DNA of 64,000 nt from Vermamoeba vermiformis (taxonomy: Eukaryota; Tubulinea; Echinamoebida), in NCBI GenBank assembly GCA_045837725.1, contig JBEWZL010000244.1, forward strand, positions 124,001 to 188,000, given 5' to 3'. Position 1 is the stretch's first letter, and every line of letters begins with the position of its first letter. The notes below the pieces were generated by a model that was given only the letters and a program-made list of their open reading frames with translations, was not told where the DNA came from and made no database searches. Shown here piece by piece: positions 48,916 to 59,327 of the stretch. Position numbers and translations under genes: made by a program.

Positions 48916-50949
48916 CTAATCTATTACTCGCCGTACAGTTGCATCGTCTAGTAACTTGGCGAAGATGACATCAAATCTAAGTTGTCGGCCAGGGTATTGC
49001 ACAAACGAGAAAACCAACAGCCAAATCTCGATCGGCAATATTGCTTCCAGGTCTTCTCTCGCTCGCACTAGGTTGTATAATATTGTGACCATCTTAGCGA
49101 GCATGTTTTGTTGATATTGCTTGTTCCGAGCCAAATAGTTGGCTACTTGAGACTCGGCAGGAAACAGAGCACTCTGCAGATGCGTCAGCGACCAATTAAC
49201 CTCGAAGAAATCGTCGTCGAAGGACAAGGCTTTGCGCAACGGCGAATTGTTTTCAATGGACACCACGAGATTGGTTATTGTACGATTGTATTTGAAGGCG
49301 TCGCGGAATTGGTTGGCCTCTTCTGCACTGATGTTAGCAATTACCTGGCTGAAAACGAGCCGCAGCGAGTACACTCGAGTGGTGTTCATATTCAAGTACT
49401 TGGCGAGACTAAAGAATGTAGCCAAGTCCTCGAGTAGCAAGGTCAAGTAGTAAATGGTCTTAGAGCGGGCCAATATGTGTCCCAGTGGTGCGCACAGCTC
49501 AGCTGTCAGTGCGCCGTACACTTCAAGGTTCTTCAAACACTTGTGTGAGCCAATGGCGTCGCGTAATTTGTTGACTGCCAGTGCGCGACTAAGCACAATC
49601 AGCTCTGTGAATGACTGATTGTGCTCTAACATGTCGCTGAACATTTCAATCTCGTGTGTTGAAACTGGTGTTGATGTTGTTGGTGATGCGTCACGAAATT
49701 CGATTCTGGGCAACGAACACTCGCTGTCCGTCAGCGCGTCAAAGAGCAGCTGCCAAGTGTCCTCATTAATATTCGATATCATGTATGTTTCGCGTGATGA
49801 GTTGCGGATTTTGAACGGTTTGTAAAATTTTTGAGCCGAGTACATGTCATAGTTACATGAGACAACCGCCTAATGACAGCAATTATTAATAAGCTTCTCG
49901 ATAAACATCAAGCAACGAACCTTGTTGTCGACTGGATCTAAATAAGCGCGCGAACGTATCTTGATCCAATTTTGCAGATGAGAATGGGTCACAGGGGTAG
50001 TAAAGCGAGTTACTAGTGATTGTGAACAATACTTGTCGTGCAGTTGTACCATTATCCTCGTGTAGTTGCTCGTTTTGGTGGGTAGCTCAATTGTGCGGGT
50101 GTTGCGTGTTTCTTCAACTACAGCCTGCGTGGGGACTTGTGTTTTCCAATGTGTGAGTGTCGCGTATTTGTACCTTTGTCGTGGCATTAACACATATAAT
50201 ACAGGTGCGCTAACGTATTCTTTGCTCTTACTGTATCGGAAAGTCCACAAGTGGGACAAGCACATCCAGCTCCCACTTCGGGTACGTGTATTGCATGGTT
50301 ACTCTATACCAGGACATTAACTACACAATATCGAGTATCACAATGCATACCTGTCCAACTGTTTGCTGTTGCCGCAGATGAGAATGGCATCGCGTGGATC
50401 TTTGGTGCCTGCTGCAACTTGAAAACGAACGAGGGCATGATCGCTTAGAAGGCCTAATTGCGCTAATAAGTTAACAATATCGAGCATATAAGTACTCACT
50501 CGTGATCGTTTTCTTTTGCTCTATTGTTCTGCCAAATGTTTTGTCGAAGTTCATTAACCCGTCACTCAACTGATTACACCTATCGTCTATCTGATATAAT
50601 TAATTCGTGCAAATATAATATTTATATAGATATTAAGACGTGCCTGGAAATAATCTTGCGCTTGAAGAAAATTTGAATTTGAAACGTCTAATATTCGATT
50701 ATCTCCGTCCTCCCACTTTAAATCTGCTGGATTATCAGGGCAACTAACGTACTTATATTCTATTCTATTTTGCTCATTTTTAGAAATTGTTATTTCGCTT
50801 TCAAATAAGGTGTCTGTCAACCAACGAGTTCGAAGACCAGCTGCAGGGTCCCATTGTCCAAGAGCGTCAATATTGCCTACTACCTTGACGTTACAGTGTT
50901 TGTCCACATCAACAAGAAATCTAATCGTTATTTGGTCTTCGGTGTTCAT
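48916..50949 (-). CDS. Two CBM20 starch-binding domains followed by an LRR-like domain
   Basis: The start at 50949 (NTEDQITIRFLVDV) opens a clear CBM20 with VVGNIDALGQWDPAAG, IEYKYV and KWEDGDNRIL. A second, more divergent CBM20-like domain has ALVRFQVAAG, AILICGNSKQLDSGSW, RYKYATL and VEETRNTRTIEL. The C-terminal 300 residues (49850-48916) show leucine-rich-repeat-like helix-strand units (NQSFTELIVLSRALAVNKLR, CLKNLEVYGALTAELC). CBM20 binds starch or glycogen. With no signal peptide, the likely ligand is cytosolic glycogen or phospho-glucan. One intron (50591-50643) uses a GC-AG border. The start lies 141 nt from the divergent ankyrin gene. Confidence 0.75.
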
Positions 50950-51090
50950 CAGAAAAATGTAATTAATTTTGTCAGACAAGAACGAGAGCAGACAAAATTG
51001 CAATTCAAATTCATTCGATCAAATCTGTGCAGGTTCACAACGCGCAGTCTGATTAATTAAATTAAAAGAAAGATTATAGGAGAACTGAGC

Positions 51091-52919
51091 ATGGATGTAA
51101 GCAATTTAAACCTTAAACCGAATTTATGAGCAATCGATGATACATTCGAGGATATATTTACAATTATCTTACCAAAAATTATTAAATATCGACCTCGAGT
51201 TTCCCTTTCATGTCTCTCAAAGACTTAGCTAACTAATTTTTCCTCAGCTCCAAATAAATTTACCGGCTGAGGTATGGCAAGCAATAGTAGAATCTTTCAA
51301 ATTACACCCCAGCGAAAGCACGCATTCGAATTGGGAAATTCGGTGGCGGTTAAGCTTTCTTAGATGTGTTTCCAAAATGTTTTGCGAGCTCTGTGACAAA
51401 TACTTGCAACGCTATCCCAAGGACAAACAAGCGCGCCTTTATTGGCCAGTTACTTATAGCTTGGCGTGCTCTGGTTACGTGGAACTGCTCAAGCACGTTG
51501 TATCGAGTGGATGCAAGTTGGATCAAACAGTTCTTGCGTACGCTGCTCGAAGTGGCAGTCTTGAATGCCTCAAATACGTTGAAAGCTCTGGATGTAAGCC
51601 GGATGAACAAACTCTGTTGAATGCTGCTCAAAGCGGGAGTCTCGAATGCCTCACCTATGTGCACAGCTGTCTTGGAAAGTGGCCGAACTTGACGTGCAGC
51701 TTAATTGGCAGTTTGGAATGCCTCAAGTACGCATTGGATAACGGTGCTAGAAGTGACTTTTACAGCATGAAAGCGGCAGCGCGTCATGGTCAATTTGATA
51801 TCCTCAAATGCCTCCAAGAGAAGGGCGGACAGCTCGACGAAGAGGTTTGTGCCAATGCAGCGTACGCGAACAGACTTGACATTCTCAAATGGGCTCGTGC
51901 GTTGAATTGTCCTTGGAACAGTAGTGTCGTTGCATCAGCAGCAGGGGACAATAATTTAGAAATGTTGCAGTACGCACTCGAAAATGGCTGCGAGTACCCA
52001 CGCACGGTCATGTCAATCGCTGCAAACAACTGTAGCTTCGAGTGCTTGAAATACTTGCACGAGAGAGGACTTGAATGGAGCAATTCCGTGGATTACAACG
52101 AGTGTGATAGTGCAGCGCAGAGTGGCAAATTGAAGTGCTTGATCTACTGTCATGAAAACGGATGTAAGTGCTACCTGTTGAGCACGTGTTTTAACAGTCG
52201 AATTAATCTATCTCGTAGGTCCTTGGACTAATAATACAGCGTTGTTTGCTGCGACAAACGGGCACTTAGAGTGTCTTCGCTACGCGGTGGCAAATGGCTG
52301 TCCTCCGTTGCCCACCAACGCACTCAGAAGTCTGGCTCATGCAGGTCACTACGACACCTTTGTGTTTGCACACGAACAGGGGTGCACATTGACTGAGGAT
52401 ATAATGGATGCCGCCAAAGATCGTCTTGACATCGTGCAATATGCGCATGAGCGTGGTGTGCCATTCAGCCCTTTTTTTTGTGCTAATGCAGCGCTACAGG
52501 GCTCTTTTGTGCTACTTAAATATGCACACGAGCACGGTGCTCCTTGGAGTGAGACTGTAGGTGAAGCTGCTGCACGGGGTGGGTCCCTCAGCTGCTTGAA
52601 ATACGCGCACGAAAAAGGTTGTCCTTGGGGCCCTACAACGGTGTATTATGCTGCTAATGTAGGGGCTCTTGAGTTGGTCAAATATTACCACGAGAACGGC
52701 GGTGAGTGGACTTCACTGGTGTGCACCACAGCTGCGAGCCATGGTCACTTGGCTGTGCTCAAGTATGCGCACGAACACGGCTGTCCCTGGGACTCGTACG
52801 TTTGCAAACTCGCATCAGAAAAAGGGCACAATGCCTGCCTGGAATATGCACACTCAAAGCGATGCCCATGTCAACACACCGGCGTCAAAGAAGCTCCTGC
52901 ATGTCCTGCAAAAAAGTAG
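51091..52919 (+). CDS. Ankyrin-repeat protein of the amoeba/giant-virus consensus type
   Basis: Three exons: 51091-51096 (ATG GAT only), 51248-52163 and 52219-52919. About 540 residues. The N-terminal LQINLPAEVWQAIVESFKL resembles an F-box start. About sixteen ankyrin-like repeats follow, with the consensus GSLECLKYAxENGCPW, for example LKYAHEHGCPWDSYVC near the end. This consensus is abundant in amoebae and in giant viruses that infect them. Introns and location show it is a host gene. The likely role is substrate recognition for an SCF ligase or general protein binding. Codons in successive repeats are varied, so the array is not very recent. Confidence 0.85.
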
Positions 52920-53234
52920 ATCAGATCGTGATGTTAAAAAATCACTAGCACAGTGCTCTTTCGTGATGTATTTGTAATTTTTAATATCTGTAATCATATT
53001 GAGAAGTAAAAGAACATTCGCTGAGGTGTCACAGCAGCGGTGTTGAAATAAAATAAATTTTTTTGCCTGATTATTTTTTTGTTCCCAAAACGACGCTGAA
53101 GGCCACACAACGCGCCAAATATTTTTTTGAATAACTGGCCAAACAGCGAAACTGTCTATCTTATTGCGAATTGTATTATTTATGTTGTAGATTATTTATT
53201 AATTTTTTGAATATTTCTTTGGAGTTACAAAAAA

Positions 53235-56200
53235 ATGTCGATCAACACGTTTGTCAACGACCAGCTGCATTCCATTCTCGGATTTGCCGATTCAACGACT
53301 GTAGAATTTATTGTATCGTTGGTGAAGCGAGCTAAATCAGTAGATTCGCTGGTATCCAGTTTGCAAGAATATTTTCCCAAAGACAAAGCAGCTCAACTGT
53401 ACAACTTCGCCGAGCAAGCTTATAGTAAAATTCCACGTGCATCAGCTGGAGTTAGCGCGATGAAAGAACGCGAACGACAGCTGGCGGAATTAGCTAAGAA
53501 AAATCAAAGTTACAATCTCGTTTCTATGGATGTGGAAGACACTCCAGTGGTCAAGAAAGAGTTGTCTGAAGATAAAGATAAGAAGAAGAAATTTAGAAAG
53601 AGAAAAGCAAGTGAAATAGAAGAAGAGGAAGAGACTGCCGAATCCGCTTACGAACGAGATCAGCGAGAGAAGAAAGAATTTGAACAGAGATTATTGAAAA
53701 GAGAAGAAGAGCAAACAAAAAAGTTGGCACAAGCTAAAATTGATGTCAAGGAATACGAGGAGACTCAAAAGCGAAAACAGATCGCCGCGCTCGAGGATGA
53801 GCAGAAAAAGAAAGAGCTGTTGCAAAAATTACGACAGACCTCACGTGAAACATACACCAAAGATCGTGTGGACAGACAAATCGAATTGTACAGGCGAAAT
53901 TTGGCAGATATTGAACAACTGTTCGAAGGTGTCAATTTGACAGAGGCTGAGCAACGTGAACTCGAGCTGATGCGCAAGAAATTGAGAATTGCGATCGAGG
54001 CCAAGGAGGCAATGAGCGATGTCGTATATGACGGCTATATGATTCCTCAGGACGAATATGACGATAAAGGTATGTACTGGCTCGCGTTAATCATAAACTC
54101 GATTTTATTGTATATTTACCTCCTTACATTTAACCAACGAATATACTGACCCAATATCGTGTTTAAGGAAAGCTGGATCGTGAACGAAACTTGAAGAAGT
54201 TGACAGCGCGCTATGACAGGTCAAAGGAAGACGAGGCTCACATGAATGTCGAACAGAAAGAGTGGGAAGAAACTCAAATTAAAACAGCTCTCGCACCTGC
54301 TGCTGGTGCCAGAGAACGACCTGCAGACCCGAAAGAGAAGAAATATGATCTCGTGTTCGATGACCAGATCGCATTCATCCAAGAGGAGATTATGGCCGGT
54401 GAAGATCCCGATGCCATGGAAATGGACGAGTCCGAACAGATGAAGAAGATGTCACTCGACTTGCAAGGCCAGAGAAAGATGTTGCCCATCTTTCCGTACC
54501 GCGATGAGCTGTTGTACGCCATTGATCGATTCCAAGTGCTGATCATCATTGGTGAGACTGGCTCAGGAAAGACAACCCAAATCACGCAGTACTTGCACGA
54601 ACACGGCTACAGCAAGCGCGGCAAGATTGGTTGCACGCAGCCCCGTCGTGTCGCAGCCATGTCTGTGGCCAAGCGTGTCGCTGATGAAATGGGTGTGCGA
54701 TTGGGCCACGAAGTCGGTTACAGCATTCGTTTTGAAGACTGCACGTCAGACAAGACCATCATCAAGTACATGACTGACGGCATGTTGCTCCGTGAATTTT
54801 TGACAGAACCGGATCTCAAGAGCTACTCCGTGCTCATCATCGACGAAGCTCACGAACGTACATTGCATACTGACGTGTTGTTCGGTCTAGTGAAGGACGT
54901 GGCACGATTTAGACCTGACCTCAAGCTCATTATTTCATCTGCCACATTGGATGCCAAGAAGTTTTCAGATTATTTTGACGGCGCACGAAGATTCAAGATT
55001 CCCGGCAGAAGATACCCGGTCGATATTTACTACACTAAGGCCCCTGAAGCTGATTACCTCGAAGCTTCAATTGTAACAGCTCTGCAGATCCACGTCACGC
55101 AGCCTGAAGGAGACGTGTTAATCTTTTTGACTGGTCAAGAGGAAGTCGATACAGCTGCTGAAATTCTCACCATGCGAACACGAGGCTTGGGCACAAAGAT
55201 CAAAGAACTCATCGTGTGCAGAATTTACAGTACCTTGCCGTCAGATCTTCAAGCAAAGATTTTTGAACCAACGCCGCCTGGTGCTCGTAAAGTCATTTTG
55301 TCCACGAACATTGCCGAGACATCGCTGACCATTGACGGCATCAAGTACGTCATTGACACTGGTTTCTGCAAACAAAAGACATACAACCCGCGAACGGGCA
55401 TGGAGTCACTGATTGTCGTGCCAGTCTCCAAGGCCTCTGCTCAACAACGCGCTGGCCGTGCTGGCCGAACTTCGCCTGGCAAGTGCTTCAGATTGTACAC
55501 AGCGTATGCGTATCAGCACGAGTTGGAAGACATGACCGTGCCTGAAATTCAGCGCAGTAACTTGGGCAACGTGGTCTTGTTGCTGAAGAGTTTGGGCATC
55601 AACGATTTGATTCACTTCGAGTTTATGGACCCACCTCCTGCTGAAACACTGATCCGTGCCCTCGAACAGCTCTACGCGCTCGGTGCACTGAACGACAAGG
55701 GAGAACTTACCAAATTAGGAAGAAGAATGGCCGAGTTCCCGCTGGACCCGATGTTGTCCAAGATGTTATTGGCCTCAGAGAAGTACGCGTGCAGCGAAGA
55801 GATTGTCGTCATTTGCTCCATGCTTGGTGTCAACAACACTATTTTCTATCGCCCCAAAGACAAAGCTGTCCACGCAGATCATGCGCGTCAAAACTTCAAC
55901 GACCCCAACGGCGATCATATGACGTTGTTGAAGGTGTTCAAACAGTGGGAAGAAACGCAGTTCTCGACGCAATGGTGTTTTGAGAACTTTATCCAACACA
56001 GATCTATGAAGCGAGCACGTGACATCAAAGAACAGCTCGAAGGCCTGTTAGAGCGAGTAGAAATAGAGAAGAAGTCCTCGTCGGATGTCGATGCCATTAG
56101 AAAGGCCGTGGCAAGTGGATTTTTCTTCCACACCGCCAAGTTGACGAAAGGCGGTCAATACAGAACGATCAAGCACAACGAATCCGTGCAGATCCACCCT

Positions 56201-56410
56201 TCAAGTTCCATGTCGCAGCAGTTACCGCGCTGGGTGATCTATCACGAACTCGTATATACGACCAAAGAGTACATGCGACAAGTGATGGAGATCCGACCAG
56301 ATTGGCTGCTCGAAATTGCCCCGCACTACTACCGCTCGAAGGAATTAGAGGATGATTCGCAGAAGAAGTTGGCTAAGAAGACTGGCAAGTCCGCGCAAAA
56401 GTTCACATAA
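53235..56410 (+). CDS. DHX16: DEAH-box splicing helicase DHX16/Prp2
   Basis: Two exons (53235-54069 and 54168-56410), about 1,025 residues, matching DHX16/Prp2. The N-terminal 300 residues are charged and helical. The core has [10 protein letters not shown] (motif I), [20 protein letters not shown] (Ia), DEAH (II), SSAT (III), [29 protein letters not shown] (V) and QRAGRAGR (VI). The winged-helix, ratchet and OB-fold parts complete it (end [10 protein letters not shown]). Prp2 activates the spliceosome just before the first step of splicing, which suits this intron-dense genome. The paralogue choice over Prp16/22/43 rests on the N-terminal region ([11 protein letters not shown]) and length. 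Confidence 0.93.
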
Positions 56411-56511
56411 TTATTGGGAGCTCTAGTCGAGAGTTGCTCTAAAAGTAAGTCGCAATCCCAAAAGATCCTGTGTTTGGGCCAATTTTGAGAACACAATCTA
56501 ATGCAATAATA

Positions 56512-56803
56512 TTACATCAGCATGCCAACACGCACTTTGTACATATAACGATCCTCTGCGAATAAAACACTCTTTGGTTTGTACACTAATAGTGTTTGGA
56601 TCTGATCTGTGTTGACTTCGATTTGTGACGTGAGCCACAGAAAACGTCGTAAATTATCCGAACACGGTGTTATTACATAAGAATGAAGGTAATCTGCATC
56701 GGAGATTGTGTTACAAACGCACACTATGCACAGACGCAGATCCAATCAAATTAGTCACCAGCACCTGAGGTACTTGCAAGGAAAAATTGGTTACAGAAGA
56801 CAT
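56512..56803 (-). CDS. Possible small gene, uncertain
   Basis: A minus-strand frame ends at 56512 with protein-like sequence (NLRRFLWLTSQIEVNTDQ, YKPKSVLFAEDRYMYKV). No ATG opens it directly. An upstream ATG at 56803 (MSSVTNFSLQVPQVLV) could join it through a very short intron of about 31 nt (GTGTGC...GCAG), shorter than others here. No family is recognised. Confidence 0.3.
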
Positions 56804-57318
56804 CTCGTTAGAGGTAAGAATAATTTTTAACTTCTTTAGCACGGAACGTTAAATTTCCAGATCCGAACTGCGATCTTTTTTAAATTATGGCCTTGCAATC
56901 ATTATTCGTTGCTTTGAATTGCAATTTCTAAAGATTCGGTCAACTAACAATATCTACAGTATTATATTTTATGGAGTCTATGTTTACTGATATTATAACA
57001 TTCGAGAATTCTTAATCTGCTCCGGGTGTGGCTCCGTTTTTCCGCGGCAGGCAAAACTTTGCGAGCTAAATTTACAATTGAACTGCCTTAATAGTCGCAC
57101 GACGTGGGTCGATGGCATACATTAATGGACCCGGTGGATCCAAAATTCCGGACTGCCAATAGAAACTTCCAATAGTTCTCGAAGGTTTGTTGGTTTTTTT
57201 CGGCCAGTTTTGGCAATCCCAACAGAAATAAAAGGCTGTGTCCAAGCCTTATTTGCCAACTCTCAAAGTCTGAAATAACACACGAAGCCGAAGCACCCTT
57301 TCGACAAACAAGATCAAG
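56804..57318. other. Intergenic, no gene seen
   Basis: About 500 nt, AT-rich then more mixed towards 57318. An AATAAAAG near 57227 may be the promoter element of the small gene at 57319. Confidence 0.35.
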
Positions 57319-57630
57319 ATGTCGTTGCCTAAACCAATTAAGAGACAGCCTCTGAATATGTCCTTGGACGTGCTCAAAGAGGACTTCGAAGACGTCATTG
57401 GCTACAGATTTGGGGCTTTAGGTGCGTCTCTTGATTCAAGTCAATGTAAATTCATTCATTAATACTTTTAATCAGCAGTAACAGAGGATCTTGCCTACAG
57501 TATTGAATTTAATGTCAAGCCCGAGCCTGACACATTTCAAAGCACCTCGCCTATTTGGGAGGTTGATTTAATTGACTTCAACACGCCTGATTGGCGAGAC
57601 TTCCTTGCTGCAGATCCAATTTGTCAATAA
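57319..57630 (+). CDS. Small acidic protein of unknown function (about 85 residues)
   Basis: Two exons (57319-57421 and 57476 or 57479 to 57630). The sequence runs MSLPKPIKRQPLNMSLDVL, then an acidic C-terminus (IWEVDLIDFNTPDWRDFL). The acceptor is a tandem CAGCAG, so the joined protein has or lacks one alanine at the junction. Aromatic residues among aspartates resemble an activation domain or a short linear-motif protein. No family recognised. Good splice borders and composition support a real gene. Confidence 0.6.
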
Positions 57631-58447
57631 CCCGACCAAATTCAATTGAACCAATTGTAAATATGCGAACTCTTGTAAATATAACCTTTTGTATTATACT
57701 ACGCGATTAAAACATTGCGAATTGAAACTAATCATGAATTGCACGTATTTTCGAAATTGAACACATACGAGTATTACGAACCACAATACATTGAACTCAT
57801 AGCATTTATAATATCCAGCTTTAAAATCTTCTTGGCCGAGGGGCAATCAACAAAAAAACCATTGAGATCTCCTTCATTTTTTAAAATTTATTCCTATTTG
57901 ATAACGAGAGCTCTGCGGCTTTATGCGCGATCAAAATGTTCCTCGATTGTGTATAGCCGTTTTTATCTTGGTAGTAATCAATTTAATTTTTAATGTTGTG
58001 ATCAGATGAGGGGAATCTGCTGAATGAGCGATACAGATCCCCGGCTACTAGGGGTGCAGGGGACGAGAACAGGGTGCGTCTCACCTAACATGGATCTGCC
58101 TATTAGAGCAGCCGCGTTGTTGGACGGGCTAAATTTAAAATCGTCTCTCGTACATTGTTTTGAAGTAGCTTGCTCTGAGGAATGATGATTTTTGGGGCGA
58201 TGATGTAGAGCTGCGAACGCTCGAGCCAAGTGGTCATATTAGAATTCGTTTGAAATCTACGCAGAGGCGCGAAGCGATTGGCCAGTGAGGACCTGTCTGT
58301 CAACCCGTAGATCTCGAATGAATCATTTCGAACATTTAAAACATTCCAAAAAACACGGTTTCTTCACACCAACATAAAAACGGCTATAACTGCTCTTGCA
58401 TAGTAATTACCTAAGCTGCAACAAAGCCCACCTTCTAGAAGCCACAG
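57631..58447. other. Intergenic, with a GC-rich structured segment
   Basis: About 820 nt. The first 370 are AT-rich. From 58005 to 58310 the sequence is richer in G+C, includes the hairpin 58010-58042, and carries no convincing reading frame on either strand. Confidence 0.4.
58010..58042. ncRNA. Candidate structured RNA hairpin
   Basis: GGGGAATCTG pairs with CAGATCCCC (one bulged A) around a loop of about 14 nt. It lies in a GC-rich island that has no open frame. It may be part of a longer non-coding RNA. No known RNA family is recognised. Confidence 0.25.
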
Positions 58448-59246
58448 ATGTCCTTAATTTGGTCCAAATATACAGCCGCATTGGCATCTCGACCTATATT
58501 AACAAAGGTTTTCACTGCAGGTGCGTAATTGATTGCAGCATAGGCAGTTATCATTAAACAGAAATTGAAATACTAAGATCTCTTATTAAAACAGGAACTT
58601 TAATGTTCATTGGTGATTTTATCGCTCAAAAAATAGATAAAAAGCCATTCGATTTAAAGCGCGATGCTATATTAACAACATACGTCTCTGCAATGACTCC
58701 GGGTAGGATTTGAAATTTTTTTATCTTATAATAATCTAACGAAATAGAAATACTCAATTATGATACTAATGATATTAAATTTGCATTTAGTTGTCCACTA
58801 TTGGTATAATTTTGTTGAGAAAACTTTTCCGGGCGGATCTATGAGGAATGCCATCAAAAAAGTTGCCTGTGATCAGTTATTATTTGCCCCTATTGGCATG
58901 GGACTATTTCTGTCGGTTACTACATTGATGGAAGGTACAATATCGATCAATTGATGAGATTTCCGCTGCTTGTTTGACAAACCTTTTTATGGATGTAGGC
59001 AAATCTTTTGAGGACGCCAAACAAAAGCTGAAAAAAGACTATGTTCGAGGAATGAAAGCCAATTACATGGTCTGGCCTGCCACTAACTTTATCAACTTCA
59101 AATACATCCCGTTAGAGCAACGTATTTTGTTTGCTGCCGGTGCGTACCACGTACCATCATAATTTGACACGTGTCAAAGGCTAACTCGCATCGCAGTCAT
59201 CAGTTTAGGTTGGAATGTTTATGTAGCCACTCTCAAGCACAGCTAA
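58448..59246 (+). CDS. Mpv17/PMP22 family membrane protein
   Basis: Five exons (58448-58520, 58595-58702, 58791-58934, 58999-59139, 59197-59246), about 170 residues, normal for the family. Motifs are WSKYTAALASRPILTKVFTA, TLMFIGDFIAQK, PVVHYWYNF, DQLLFAPIGMGLF and YMVWPATNFINFKYIPLEQR. The last exon ends VISLGWNVYVATLKHS. Mpv17/PMP22 proteins are four-helix inner mitochondrial or peroxisomal membrane proteins that affect small-solute permeability. Which organelle applies here is not clear from the sequence. The last intron contains the palindrome TTTGACACGTGTCAAA. Confidence 0.9.
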
Positions 59247-59327
59247 TATCGATTTTTATTCGTAAAAACAAAAGTACGAATAAAAACGAATCTATTTACG
59301 ACATCCACTCTGTTTTCCGCAGCGAAT

